Assembly: GCA_963748095.1 (NCBI GenBank)
Contig: CAVVIO010000102.1
Coordinates: forward strand, 62,001-126,000
Direction of reading: 5' to 3'
Length of the DNA: 64,000 nt
Source: CAVVIO01 sp963748095
Lineage (GTDB): Bacteria; Bacteroidota; Bacteroidia; Bacteroidales; UBA10428
This document shows, in pieces, positions 48,018-57,334 of this stretch. Position numbers and translations under genes: made by a program. Position 1 is the stretch's first letter, and every line of letters starts with the position of its first letter. The notes beneath the pieces are model-generated. The model was not told the DNA's origin. It did no database searches and worked only from the letters and a program-made list of their open reading frames with translations.

Positions 48018-49265
48018 ATGGATGTTTCATCACCTATCTTGACAGGCCCGTTTAAACAATTACTCACTATGCAGGATCTTCCTTTAAAGGGAGCTCTTCA
48101 GGATGATCAACTGGTAATTCTTCAGGATGCCGGCATTTTAACTGATCAGGGCAGGATAGTCCGTATAGCTTCTTTTAAAGAGCTTTATAACGAAGCAATC
48201 GAAAAAGGGTATGTACTGGATATTATAGAGGAAACTGTTGTGGGTATTCCCGGAATAATAGATGCCCATACACATATCTGCTGGGCAGGTAACAGGTCTG
48301 GCGATTATGCCATGCGAATGGCCGGAAAATCATATCAGGAAATTGCCGCAAGCGGAGGAGGAATATGGGATACTGTAACCAAAACAAGAGCTGCCAGCGC
48401 GGAAGATCTTCAGAAAGATCTTGAAAAAAGAGCATTAAAATTATTGCACAACGGAATTACTACCGTGGAAGTAAAGAGCGGGTATTGCCTGAATGTAGAG
48501 GGCGAAGTGAAAATGCTGGAAGTTATCAATAAAGTGAATGACAAACTGGCAATCAACCTGGTGAGCAGTTGCCTGGCTGCACATATTCTTCCAAAAGATT
48601 ATAACGAAACTTCGGGAGAGTACCTCGATTACATGGCACGTAGTCTGTTGTTGCTGGTAAAAGCTGGGGACCTTGCCCGCCGGGTGGATATTTTTGTAGA
48701 GGAAAATGCATTCAGTGTTGCCGATGCTACAAGGTATCTTAAAAAAGCAAAGTCCCTGGGTTTTGACCTGGTGGTACATGCAGACCAGTTTACGACTGGT
48801 GGTAGTAAATTAGCGGTAGAACTGGGAGCTGTCAGTGCTGATCACCTGGAAGTTTCTACACAAACAGAAATTGAACTGCTGGCCAAAAGCAATGTTGTCC
48901 CTGTAGCACTACCTGGGGCATCGCTTGGACTGGGATACGGCTTTATGCCTGCCCGGAAATTTCTGGATGCCGGTACAAGTCTGGCAATTGCCTCCGACTG
49001 GAATCCCGGTTCTGCACCCATGGGCGATTTACTTGTTCAGGCAGCTGTGTTGGGAGCTTATGAAAAACTAACCATGACAGAAACGCTGTCAGCAATTACA
49101 TTCCGGGCTGCTGCAGCACTACGGCTGAATGACATAGGAATATTGATGCCCGGGAAAAAAGCTGACATTATTGCCTTCGAACTGGAAGATTTCCGGGAAA
49201 TATTATATCACCAGGGAAGTATAAAACCCCGGAAAGTCTGGAAGAACGGAGTATTAATTTACTAA
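48018..49265 (+). CDS. hutI: Imidazolonepropionase
   Basis: 415 residues, an amidohydrolase-fold enzyme. Metal ligands appear in GIIDAHTHICWAGNR, in VVHADQFTTGG and in IASDWNPGSAP (the catalytic Asp block). It opens the imidazolone ring to formiminoglutamate. It is third in the operon and 18 bases upstream of the fused formiminotransferase gene, so the pathway order matches gene order. Confidence 0.95.
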   Translation: MDVSSPILTGPFKQLLTMQDLPLKGALQDDQLVILQDAGILTDQGRIVRIASFKELYNEAIEKGYVLDIIEETVVGIPGIIDAHTHICWAGNRSGDYAMRMAGKSYQEIAASGGGIWDTVTKTRAASAEDLQKDLEKRALKLLHNGITTVEVKSGYCLNVEGEVKMLEVINKVNDKLAINLVSSCLAAHILPKDYNETSGEYLDYMARSLLLLVKAGDLARRVDIFVEENAFSVADATRYLKKAKSLGFDLVVHADQFTTGGSKLAVELGAVSADHLEVSTQTEIELLAKSNVVPVALPGASLGLGYGFMPARKFLDAGTSLAIASDWNPGSAPMGDLLVQAAVLGAYEKLTMTETLSAITFRAAAALRLNDIGILMPGKKADIIAFELEDFREILYHQGSIKPRKVWKNGVLIY

Positions 49266-49283
49266 TAACTGAAAATTTTAAGT

Positions 49284-50996
49284 ATGAATCAACTGATCGA
49301 ATGTGTTCCCAATTTTAGTGAAGGGAACGATATGAATATCATCAAACAAATTACAAATGTAATTGAAAGCGTTGAAGGTATACGGCTGATAGATGTCGAT
49401 CCGGGAAAAGCTACCAACCGTACGGTAGTCACATTTGTAGGAACTCCCGAAGAAGTTATTGAGGCAGCTTTCCTTGCTGTAAAAAAAGCATCGGAATTGA
49501 TAGATATGCGCAAACACAAGGGCGCTCATCCTCGTTTCGGCGCTACGGATGTATGTCCGATGGTACCGGTTTCCGGCATCACTATGGAAGAAACCGTCAC
49601 TTACGCCCGCCGATTGGGAGAAAGGATCGGAAAAGAACTGGGTATTCCCGTTTACTGTTACGAATTTGCTGCTACTGAAGAAAAACGGCGTAATCTGGCC
49701 AGTTGCCGCTCGGGTGAATATGAAGGGTTGAAAGATAAACTGGCAAAACCTGACTGGAAACCTGATTTCGGTCCTGATAATTTCAACGATACTGTAGCTA
49801 AGTCAGGAGCTGTAGCTATAGGGGCCAGGAATTTCCTGGTAGCTTACAATGTGAACCTGAATACAACTTCTTCCCGCAGGGCTAACGCCATTGCATTCGA
49901 TATTCGCGAAAAAGGACGTGTAAAACGTGAGGGTGGCAATCTGACCGGTAAGATCATAAAAGATGAAAAAGGGAATCCGGTATACGAACCTGGAATGTTG
50001 AAATGCGTAAAGGGGATCGGCTGGTATATCGAGGAATACGGAATAGCACAATTGTCATTTAATCTTACGGATATTACTGTAACTTCCGTGCATCAGGTGT
50101 TTGAGGCTTCCTGCCAACAAGCCGATGCAAGAGGACTAAGGGTGACCGGATCGGAACTGGTGGGAGTAATCCCTCTGCAAGCTATGATTGATGCGGGCAT
50201 TTACTTTCTTAAAAAACAACATCGGTCGGTGGGTATTTCCGATGAAGAAATCATTAAAATCGCAGTTAAATCATTGGGACTGGATGAACTGGCGCCATTT
50301 GATCCAAAGAAAAAAATAATTGAATATATTCTGGAAGGAGATGATCCAAAAAAACTGGTGAACTTAACCCTGAAGAAATTCAGCGAGGAAACCGCTTCCG
50401 AATCACCGGCTCCCGGAGGCGGATCGGTTTCGGCTTATATGGGGGCATTGGGTGTTGCCCTGGGAACAATGGTGGCCAACCTTTCGGCACACAAACGCGG
50501 ATGGGACGATCGCTGGGAAATGTTCTCCGAATGGGCCGAAAAAGGAAAGAAGTACCACGATCAGCTGATACGGCTGGTGGATGAGGATACAAAAGCTTTT
50601 AATACCATAATGGAAGCATTTGGTCTGCCAAAAAAGACAGAAAAGGAAAAGAAAGAACGGACAAAAGCCATACAGGAAGCTACCCGGCAGGCTATCGAAG
50701 TGCCGCTGAGAGTAATGCAGTTATGTTACGAATCAATGGAAGTAATGAGAGCAATGGCCGAAATTGGCAATCCGAATTCCGTATCAGATGCGGGAGTGGG
50801 GGCCCTGGCTGCACGTTCAGGTGTTATGGGTGCTTTCCTCAATGTAAAGATCAATGCAGGTGGTTATCGCGACAGGGCCTATGTAGAGAAAATCCTTGCG
50901 CAAGGGGAAGAATTGCAGCAGAAAGCGATGGAAATGGAAGGACAGATTTTGGAAATTGTGAACAGGGAGATAGGCGGGGGGATGTTTTCTTTTTGA
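49284..50996 (+). CDS. ftcD: Bifunctional glutamate formiminotransferase/formimidoyltetrahydrofolate cyclodeaminase
   Basis: 570 residues. Residues 1-325 are formiminotransferase (LIECVPNFSEGND, HKGAHPRFGATDVCPMVP, LVAYNVNLNTT). After a linker around 326-355, the cyclodeaminase domain (ESPAPGGGSVSAYMGALG, EIGNPNSVSDAGVGALAARS) completes the enzyme. It moves the formimino group from formiminoglutamate to tetrahydrofolate and then releases ammonia. This gives glutamate and 5,10-methenyl-THF and links histidine breakdown to one-carbon metabolism. The fusion is the vertebrate-like form that is usual in Bacteroidota. Confidence 0.95.
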   Translation: MNQLIECVPNFSEGNDMNIIKQITNVIESVEGIRLIDVDPGKATNRTVVTFVGTPEEVIEAAFLAVKKASELIDMRKHKGAHPRFGATDVCPMVPVSGITMEETVTYARRLGERIGKELGIPVYCYEFAATEEKRRNLASCRSGEYEGLKDKLAKPDWKPDFGPDNFNDTVAKSGAVAIGARNFLVAYNVNLNTTSSRRANAIAFDIREKGRVKREGGNLTGKIIKDEKGNPVYEPGMLKCVKGIGWYIEEYGIAQLSFNLTDITVTSVHQVFEASCQQADARGLRVTGSELVGVIPLQAMIDAGIYFLKKQHRSVGISDEEIIKIAVKSLGLDELAPFDPKKKIIEYILEGDDPKKLVNLTLKKFSEETASESPAPGGGSVSAYMGALGVALGTMVANLSAHKRGWDDRWEMFSEWAEKGKKYHDQLIRLVDEDTKAFNTIMEAFGLPKKTEKEKKERTKAIQEATRQAIEVPLRVMQLCYESMEVMRAMAEIGNPNSVSDAGVGALAARSGVMGAFLNVKINAGGYRDRAYVEKILAQGEELQQKAMEMEGQILEIVNREIGGGMFSF

Positions 50997-51049
50997 AAAG
51001 TAAACTAAATTAATCTAGTGAATTAATTTATTAAGACAAATATTGTTTA

Positions 51050-51949
51050 TTATCTTTCAGTAATTTTCAATCCCGGAATCTGACAGTTTATCACATCAAC
51101 ATTATTTATACCGCTGTAGACTATTTCAAGCGTATCATTTATTACAGAGACCGATTTTAAAAGACCGTTATTACCTCCAAAGAGTAGTGCAGGAATGTAA
51201 TCAGGACTTGTGTGATTATTTTTGAATAATGTATTTTCTATCTCTATGTCAGAATAGTCAATAATAATTACAGAACCACCTACTGTGGTTGTATTTTCAG
51301 CAAAAAATGAATTCCTGATTTTTAGGTTAGAACTATCGCAATACATACCACCTGATGATCCTAAGGCTTTGTTGTTAAATAATTTAATATTGTTTAATTC
51401 CAAATATGAATTTTTCACATACATACCTCCACCGGTACCCCAGAAACTGGGATAAGAGGCCAGATTTTCAGTAATAACCATGTTTTCCAGAATAAGGTTG
51501 GAGTTTTCACAAAATATGCCCCCTCCATAATTTAAGCCTGGAACATAATTCAATTGGTTTGAAAAATAATCAATCTGTCTTCGTGTGGCGTATCCATTCT
51601 GAATAGTGAATCCGTTCATTCGAATAGTATCTGATATATTGTTAATATAAAAAATTCTTCCATTCTGATTGGCATCAATTACTGTATTATCAATATAATC
51701 TGAGTCATTTGTGGTCAGGAATAACGATGTAATAAAGACAGGCTTATCAATTTGAATCTGCCATTCATTAAAAGTTCCAGGGTGTAATAAAATAGTATCA
51801 TTTCGTTGTGATATATTTATGGCTTCCTGAATACTATTCACTTCATCAGGTACTTCAATTAATGTTCCATATGGATGCTCATTTTTTTGCTTTTCACACG
51901 CAGAAAATAAAACAGAAAGAAAAATTAAAAAATAAATAATAAATTTCAT
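51050..51949 (-). CDS. Right-handed beta-helix lipoprotein
   Basis: 299 residues with lipoprotein signal (IFLSVLFSACEKQ, acylated Cys in FSAC). The body begins with EVPDEVNSIQEAINISQRND and TILLHPGTFNE, the usual opening of pectin-methylesterase/NosD-like beta-helices. It continues with repeated short strands ending in Asn or Gly (GGGIFCENSNLILENMVITE, GGGMYVKNSYLELNNIKLF, GGMYCDSSNLKIRNSFF). No catalytic residues are recognisable. It stands alone, convergent with the hut operon, and is more AT-rich than its neighbours. It is likely a surface or periplasmic protein, possibly glycan binding. The 360 bases upstream hold no gene. Confidence 0.75.
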   Translation of the reverse strand: MKFIIYFLIFLSVLFSACEKQKNEHPYGTLIEVPDEVNSIQEAINISQRNDTILLHPGTFNEWQIQIDKPVFITSLFLTTNDSDYIDNTVIDANQNGRIFYINNISDTIRMNGFTIQNGYATRRQIDYFSNQLNYVPGLNYGGGIFCENSNLILENMVITENLASYPSFWGTGGGMYVKNSYLELNNIKLFNNKALGSSGGMYCDSSNLKIRNSFFAENTTTVGGSVIIIDYSDIEIENTLFKNNHTSPDYIPALLFGGNNGLLKSVSVINDTLEIVYSGINNVDVINCQIPGLKITER

Positions 51950-52309
51950 TTGAAAAATAGATTTAGGAGGATCATTTTTTAGTCATAAAATATTTACAAT
52001 AATTAATTGTTGATATTATTTAGTATATAGATTTCTTTAACTTCTTATTGATGATTTTAATTTATTATCATCAGATAATTTATTATCAAATTCCTGTAAT
52101 GTTATTTGTGAGTTAAATGTAAAGAATTATTCAGAAAAAAGCAAATTTCCACAATCAGTTTTCTACTACTTATAACGAAAGCTGTGTTTTATATTCAAAT
52201 ATATTTTTATCAGACAATCGGTTCTATTCTAAATTCATTTTAATGATAAGATGCTGCACTATCATCCCTTCAATTTTTATAAATAATTACAGACCGATGT
52301 ATAAAATTA

Positions 52310-52477
52310 TTACAGGTACTCCTCACAGTGCCATATAACAAAATCATTATTTCTGATCTTACAATCTTCGCGATTATCGCAATTAACACATAAACCAGTA
52401 TACCGGGGTTCATTTTGTTTTTCATGTAAAACGGCATACCTGGTTTTCAAACCTTTTTTGGTTATTACATTTTCCAT
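52310..52477 (-). CDS. Small Cys-rich protein (55 residues) behind a sigma-54 promoter
   Basis: ATG at 52477 with a good Shine-Dalgarno (GGAG 8 bases upstream), stop at 52310-52312. The sequence starts MENVITKKGLKTRYAVLHEK and has four Cys in GLCVNCDNREDCKI and VIWHCEEYL, consistent with a single metal or Fe-S site. Small proteins with a GLCxxCxxRxxC...WxCEEY layout occur, to my recollection, next to stress and two-component genes in several anaerobes, but I cannot name a family. It diverges from the NtrB/NtrC-like pair and has a perfect sigma-54 promoter 43-58 bases upstream. It is very likely an output of that system. Confidence 0.8.
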   Translation of the reverse strand: MENVITKKGLKTRYAVLHEKQNEPRYTGLCVNCDNREDCKIRNNDFVIWHCEEYL

Positions 52478-52520
52478 AGTTCTTTCTCCTTTTCAATTTA
52501 ATTATAATTACCTGTATCAG

Positions 52521-52535
52521 GCAATATGAGTGCCA
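52521..52535 (-). promoter_or_regulatory. Sigma-54 (-24/-12) promoter of the Cys-rich protein gene
   Basis: On the minus strand TGGCACTCATATTGC fits TGGCAC-N5-TTGC exactly, including GG and GC at 12-base spacing. The gene starts 43 bases further on. This is a strong match, and a dedicated sigma-54 activator is encoded next door. Confidence 0.75.
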
Positions 52536-52567
52536 GACTAAATTTTTAAAATAGATGTTCATCCAAA

Positions 52568-52646
52568 CATGGGCTATGTTGCAATATATGATATTGAATA
52601 TAAGGAACTTGAAAATATCGAACTCATGGTGATAACTTTTATGAGT
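52568..52646. promoter_or_regulatory. Candidate enhancer dyads for the NtrC-like regulator
   Basis: Two inverted repeats lie between the -24 box and the NtrB-like gene: AACAT-N5-ATGTT (52568-52582) and ACTCAT-N13-ATGAGT (52622-52646). The second sits roughly 90-110 bases upstream of the -24 box, the usual distance for a sigma-54 activator. The half-sites are unlike each other, so at most one is likely to be real. Confidence 0.35.
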
Positions 52647-52786
52647 CAGGTGTGATTTCTATTGTCGAACGAAGAGAAAATACCCGCCGGGTAATTTTAC
52701 CCCATTATCCGGCAGATGACTGACATCATAAAAACAGACCAGATATTTATGTAACTTTATGTCAAATAGATGTGATTTGGATTATT

Positions 52787-53914
52787 ATGAAATACAATTC
52801 AAATATTGACAAAATAAATAATATAAAGGCCTCCCTTAAAGAGCGGGTTAAAGAACTGGAATGTTTATACAACATTTTGCAAATTTCTGTTGATAAACAA
52901 AATTGCAGTCTCGAAGAAATATTCATGGATATTTTGGAAGTACTGCCCAGAGCCTGGCAATATCCCGAAATTTCTTCAGCAAAAATAGTTTTTGACGATC
53001 TTGAATATCTGTCGGTCGATTATATAACTCCGAAGTACAAACAGGAATCGGATATTATTGTTGAGGGGCAAAAAAGAGGATTTGTGGAAATATCATACTC
53101 TGAAGAAACCTTGTTGCATGACGAAGGACCTTTTCTGAAAGAGGAGAGAGCATTGATTAATAGTATTGCCAGAAAACTGGCCCTTATAATTATCAGGAAT
53201 GAAGAAAAGAGAGAAAATAAAATCCTTGAATCAAGATTAATACATGCTGACAGATTAGCAACTATTGGAGAGCTTACGGCAGGTATTGCCCATGAACTTA
53301 ATGAGCCCCTGGGCAGTATTCTGGGATTTGCCCAACTGATAAAAAAAGAATCTTCTGTAAACAGCCAGGTGAAAATGGATCTGGACAAAATTATTAACGC
53401 ATCCATGCATGCAAGGGAGATCATACGAAAGCTGATGACATTTTCTAAATACGATGAGAAAGGAAGTGAAAAAGTATGCCTGAATACAATTCTTACAGAT
53501 GGTATATATTTATTGGAATCACGATGTGAAAAAGAAAATATAAATGTTGTGAAAACCCTTGAGGAGCATTTGCCTTCTGTATTTGCAAATCCTGTTCAGC
53601 TAAACCAGGTAGTTGTTAATCTCTGTGTAAATTCCATTCAGGCGATGTCTAATGGGGGTAAACTCATTTTACAGACATTCTCGAATGAAGAATCTGTTAT
53701 ACTTGTCGTTCAGGATACCGGTTCAGGTATATCAGAAGACCACCTTCCAAAAATATTTAATCCTTTTTTTACAACAAAGGATTCCAACACGAATACCGGC
53801 TTGGGATTATCTGTCGTTCACGGGATAGTAAAGTCGTGTAACGGGATTATTAAAGTTGAGAGTAATCTTGGTGTGGGAACACGGTTTGAGATTGCTTTGC
53901 CAATTATGATATGA
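52787..53914 (+). CDS. NtrB-like sensor histidine kinase (cytoplasmic)
   Basis: 375 residues from ATG 52787; a GTG five codons upstream is also in frame. No transmembrane segment is seen. The N-terminal 145 residues include a coiled start and a GAF-like region (LEEIFMDILEVLPRAWQYPE, VEGQKRGFVEISYSE). The kinase core has the phospho-acceptor H169 in AGIAHELNEPLGSILGF, N box NLCVNSIQAMSNGG, G1 DTGSGI and G2 TGLGLSVVHGIV, all intact. It senses an internal signal. It overlaps the response-regulator ATG by four bases (ATGA), so the pair is translationally coupled. Confidence 0.93.
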   Translation: MKYNSNIDKINNIKASLKERVKELECLYNILQISVDKQNCSLEEIFMDILEVLPRAWQYPEISSAKIVFDDLEYLSVDYITPKYKQESDIIVEGQKRGFVEISYSEETLLHDEGPFLKEERALINSIARKLALIIIRNEEKRENKILESRLIHADRLATIGELTAGIAHELNEPLGSILGFAQLIKKESSVNSQVKMDLDKIINASMHAREIIRKLMTFSKYDEKGSEKVCLNTILTDGIYLLESRCEKENINVVKTLEEHLPSVFANPVQLNQVVVNLCVNSIQAMSNGGKLILQTFSNEESVILVVQDTGSGISEDHLPKIFNPFFTTKDSNTNTGLGLSVVHGIVKSCNGIIKVESNLGVGTRFEIALPIMI

Positions 53915-55233
53915 AAAAAGAAAAGCACATATTAGTTGTCGATGACTCGGAAAATATGCTGGAAATTATCCGGCGTAATCTTTCTTCGAAAGGGTATATT
54001 GTATACACGGTTACCAATGTTATCGATGCTATTTCGTTTTTGGAATCCACCTCAATAGATTTGGTTATTACTGATTTGAAGATGCCAAATGTCAGCGGTA
54101 CAGAATTAATCCGCCATGTCAAGCAAAATTATAAAAATACCGAAGTATTGGTTATTACCGGTTATCCTTCCATAGAAAATGCGGTTGAGTCCGTAAAGCT
54201 GGGAGCAGATGAATTTTTAATTAAATCTTTTACTGATGTAGAATTATTTGATGCAGTTCAAAAAGCCATTCAAAAACAAACCGACAGGCAAATAACCAAC
54301 AATCATCAGAAAAGCGAAATCTCATTTACAGGCATTATCGGCGGATCGAAAGAAATGGTAAAAGTATATAAAGCGGTTGCAAAAGCATCGAAGATTAAAG
54401 CAACAATATTACTAACAGGAGAAACCGGTACTGGTAAGGAGTTGGTGGCAAGAGCGATACACTACAGCAGTTCACATTCTTCTGCTCCATTTATAGCTGT
54501 TAATTGCGGGGGCATACCTGAAGAATTACAGGAGAGTGAGTTGTTTGGTCATATTAAAGGCGCATTTACCGGTGCGTTTGAGACCAGGGGCGGATTCTTT
54601 CAGGCTGCCGACGGAGGAACCATATTTCTGGATGAAATCGGGAACACCTCTCTTTCAATGCAGGCAAAATTACTAAGGGTATTGCAAGAGAAAGAGGTTA
54701 ATATGATAGGCTCGAATAAATCGCAAAAGATTGATCTGAGTATTATTGCAGCCACTAATGTAGATCTTCAGGCTTTAGTTAATAAAGGTTCTTTCAGAGA
54801 AGATTTATACTACCGGTTAAATATCATTCCGATTGACATACCCCCTTTACGCGACAGAGAAGACGACATCCTTTTACTAATGAATTATTTTGCCCAAAAA
54901 TATTCAAAGGAAATAAAGAAAGAAATGCCTCAGTTCACAGATGCCGTTATTAAAATCTTCCGGAATTATTACTGGCCTGGAAATGTCCGGGAATTGGAGA
55001 ATATTATACAAAGATTAATATTAATGTCGGATGAAAAAGTTATTGATATTCCTGATCTGCCGGGGGCTATGAAGTATTCAGCTATAGGGCATAAAAGCAT
55101 TCGCAAAACGTTGATAGAAGTCGAGAAAGAGCATATAATGAATGTTTTGGCTTCAGTAAATGGGAATAAAACAAAAGCAGCTGAAATCCTGGGGATTGAT
55201 AGAAAAACACTCCGGGAGAAAATTAAATTTTAA
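53911..55233 (+). CDS. NtrC-family sigma-54-dependent response regulator
   Basis: 440 residues. Receiver domain with phospho-acceptor D55 (LVITDLKMP) and K105 (FLIKSFTD). AAA+ domain with Walker A LTGETGTGKE (168-177), the sigma-54 contact loop GAFTGA (218-223) and Walker B IFLDEIG. A Fis-type helix-turn-helix ends the protein (NKTKAAEILGIDRKTLREKIK). It would activate sigma-54 promoters on phosphorylation by the upstream kinase. The only perfect sigma-54 site I found in non-coding DNA in the window is 52521-52535, next to this gene. Confidence 0.95.
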   Translation: MKKEKHILVVDDSENMLEIIRRNLSSKGYIVYTVTNVIDAISFLESTSIDLVITDLKMPNVSGTELIRHVKQNYKNTEVLVITGYPSIENAVESVKLGADEFLIKSFTDVELFDAVQKAIQKQTDRQITNNHQKSEISFTGIIGGSKEMVKVYKAVAKASKIKATILLTGETGTGKELVARAIHYSSSHSSAPFIAVNCGGIPEELQESELFGHIKGAFTGAFETRGGFFQAADGGTIFLDEIGNTSLSMQAKLLRVLQEKEVNMIGSNKSQKIDLSIIAATNVDLQALVNKGSFREDLYYRLNIIPIDIPPLRDREDDILLLMNYFAQKYSKEIKKEMPQFTDAVIKIFRNYYWPGNVRELENIIQRLILMSDEKVIDIPDLPGAMKYSAIGHKSIRKTLIEVEKEHIMNVLASVNGNKTKAAEILGIDRKTLREKIKF

Positions 55234-55298
55234 TTGACACCGTTTACAAAACAAATCCCTTACCTTTATTAAAAACCACCATGATAAAAATTTGCTAA

Positions 55299-55796
55299 CT
55301 AATGAGTCTGTAGCTCTATATACTGTCCGGCTTTATGTAGGATATCTTTTGCTTTTTGTGCCTCTTCTTCATCACCTTGCAATACTACCAGGTATTTTCC
55401 TTCTTTAAGATGCTTGTGATAGGTAACAACCTTTTCTTCACTGATCCCAAGTGTCATTAACAAAGTTATGGCACCTCCGCCTATTAGTCCGATATCCAGA
55501 CCGGCAAGCGCCCCGACGATAGCGCCAGCACCGTATAAAAAACCCAACCCTGGAACAGCAATAATACTTGCACCTGCAAGTATTCCCAGTATAGGTCCCA
55601 GCACAGCGCCTATAGTCACTGGTGCATTTTTAATATTTTCTGTTGAATGAGATTGTAAGTGATCTTCAACAATCTCAGCTTTGCTGATAAACGAGATTTT
55701 ATCTACAGGTATGCCGGATTCTTCCAGCGCCTTTACAGCGAGTATCGCTTTGTGATGCGTATCATAAACACCAACTGTTGTATTTGTTGCTTTCAT
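55299..55796 (-). CDS. Glycine-zipper membrane-associated stress protein (general-stress-protein-like)
   Basis: 165 residues. N-terminal domain with VGVYDTHHKAILAVKALEES and GIPVDKISFIS resembles the GSP17M/YflT fold. The centre is two hydrophobic Gly/Ala-rich helices (GAVLGPILGILAGASIIAVP and GAGAIVGALAGLDIG) of the glycine-zipper type that insert into or pack against the membrane. The C-terminus (EEKVVTYHKHLKEGKYLVV) repeats the first fold. Proteins of this layout are often induced by envelope or general stress. It lies next to the NtrC-like gene, convergent, so a shared stress role is possible but unproven. Confidence 0.75.
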   Translation of the reverse strand: MKATNTTVGVYDTHHKAILAVKALEESGIPVDKISFISKAEIVEDHLQSHSTENIKNAPVTIGAVLGPILGILAGASIIAVPGLGFLYGAGAIVGALAGLDIGLIGGGAITLLMTLGISEEKVVTYHKHLKEGKYLVVLQGDEEEAQKAKDILHKAGQYIELQTH

Positions 55797-55918
55797 TTTA
55801 TCTTATTTATTATTAGTAACAAATAAGATTCATGCTTGTTTCTGTTTAATTTATTAAGTGTCTTAAAATAAGTTAATTCAGATGAAAGCTATTCTTTCCT
55901 GGAATTTAACTACAGTCC

Positions 55919-57118
55919 TTAATGATCACTTAATATATTTTTATCGGGATCCCATTTTTTTTGCCATTCAGGATAACGGTCGAGTACTTTTTGCGGTTCA
56001 TAGGTATACCAGCCATAACCGCTGCGCCTTTCTCTGCTGACATCCGATAGTTTATAAAGAAATTTACTGTCACGGTCACAGAATAATGGCCGGTCGGTTT
56101 CCAGTTCATAATATCGTGTCCATATCGGAGGAGCAGCCGGATCATGCACCACGACCTTATCGGTGTTTAAATTTCTCCATCTTGATTTTTCAACAGGAGC
56201 TTTGATTATATTAACCCTTGTTTCTGTAATTTTTGAATCATCAAACCATTTAACTGCACTTTGTACGGCGTTTATAATTCTTTCACCCGGGTGATCAATG
56301 TTCATCAGAAAAAGCACAACATCGGCACTTTCTCCATTGCAAATGCTAGGTGGCTCAAAGGCCCTGGCCCATGCCGGTTTTAAGTCATTTTCATTGTGCT
56401 GCTGGCACCATACAGTCAGCCTCCCGTTATCCATGATCTGGCAGTTAAGCAGACAATCCATCCCCATATCGTAGGCAACCTTTACTTTTTTACGCAATTC
56501 CGGGTCAACGAAAGAATAACAGGGTTCGTTATCAATAATATTTTTAAGCATTTGCATAATCCCCAGGTATGCACCGTCATTGAATGTGATGTGCCGGCTG
56601 TAATTTGATTCCAGCGGATAATACTGCGGCCAGCCACCATTGGGATATTGCGCCGACAAAGTAAAATTTATTCCCTTCAGACAGGCATCCTTATATTTAT
56701 CTTCTTTCGTGACATAATATATCCTGGCCAGGCATTCGATGTGTGAGAAAGTAGTACTGTTGTCAAAGGTTGTGTGAAACTTGTCTTTTACACGTATCAG
56801 GCTGTCTTTTTGATCCAGTGTCAGAATGGCGCGCATATCGTAATTTTTTGGCCAGCCCCCGTTATTTCTTTGATACAAAAGAATGTTATCACCAATATCT
56901 GTCAGGTCAGTGGCTTTGTATTGTTTCTGACCTGGCCGTGGATTTATCACATTCCCTTTATCATGGATGTCATACCAGTGATGGGCACTGTTTTGAAAGG
57001 ATTCCGTATCAATGATTTTATACTTACTGACATCGAATGTATTCTGAGAATAAGTGCAGGAAATTGTAAGAGACGTAAGCAGCAATATGATTCCTGCAGA
57101 AAATTTTTTCTTTATCAT
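55919..57118 (-). CDS. Pectate lyase family 10
   Basis: 399 residues with lipoprotein-like signal (LLLTSLTISCTYSQ). The (alpha/alpha) toroid shows the PL10 blocks NNGGWPKNYDM, FDNSTTFSHIECLARIYYVT, YPNGGWPQYYPLESNYSRHI, TFNDGAYLG, WCQQHNENDLKPAWARAFEP and PIWTRYYELETDRPLFCDRD. The catalytic Arg and calcium-binding Asp lie in these blocks. It cleaves polygalacturonate by beta-elimination. It is 23 kb away from the pectin locus but fits the same pathway, since GH105 removes the unsaturated ends it makes. It is a lone gene, which suggests a separate promoter. Bases 57119-57334 hold no gene. Confidence 0.9.
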   Translation of the reverse strand: MIKKKFSAGIILLLTSLTISCTYSQNTFDVSKYKIIDTESFQNSAHHWYDIHDKGNVINPRPGQKQYKATDLTDIGDNILLYQRNNGGWPKNYDMRAILTLDQKDSLIRVKDKFHTTFDNSTTFSHIECLARIYYVTKEDKYKDACLKGINFTLSAQYPNGGWPQYYPLESNYSRHITFNDGAYLGIMQMLKNIIDNEPCYSFVDPELRKKVKVAYDMGMDCLLNCQIMDNGRLTVWCQQHNENDLKPAWARAFEPPSICNGESADVVLFLMNIDHPGERIINAVQSAVKWFDDSKITETRVNIIKAPVEKSRWRNLNTDKVVVHDPAAPPIWTRYYELETDRPLFCDRDSKFLYKLSDVSRERRSGYGWYTYEPQKVLDRYPEWQKKWDPDKNILSDH

Positions 57119-57334
57119 TACCGAAAATTAATATTTACAGATTAACATGAAAGTTAAATCTACAAAAAAATCTGAGACTATTGAGTAGTTATGATTTTTA
57201 GTTTTTTATACGTTCATTCATTAAAATTTTTTATTCCCAGACCCAGGCAATGACTGATTTATCCTATACAAACACAATCAAATTTTTTGAAAATTCCTAC
57301 AGTATGACAGTCTATAGCCTAAAAATCTGTTGTA

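Noticed and set aside
51007..51029. AAATTAAT/ATTAATTT repeat after the ftcD gene as a terminator
   Set aside because: The stem is entirely A/T and has no T-run after it. A chance match in AT-rich DNA is as likely.
52560..52600. Second sigma-54-like site (GGGCTATGTTGC) on the plus strand for the kinase gene
   Set aside because: The GG and GC pairs are 9 bases apart instead of 12, so it does not fit the -24/-12 spacing.
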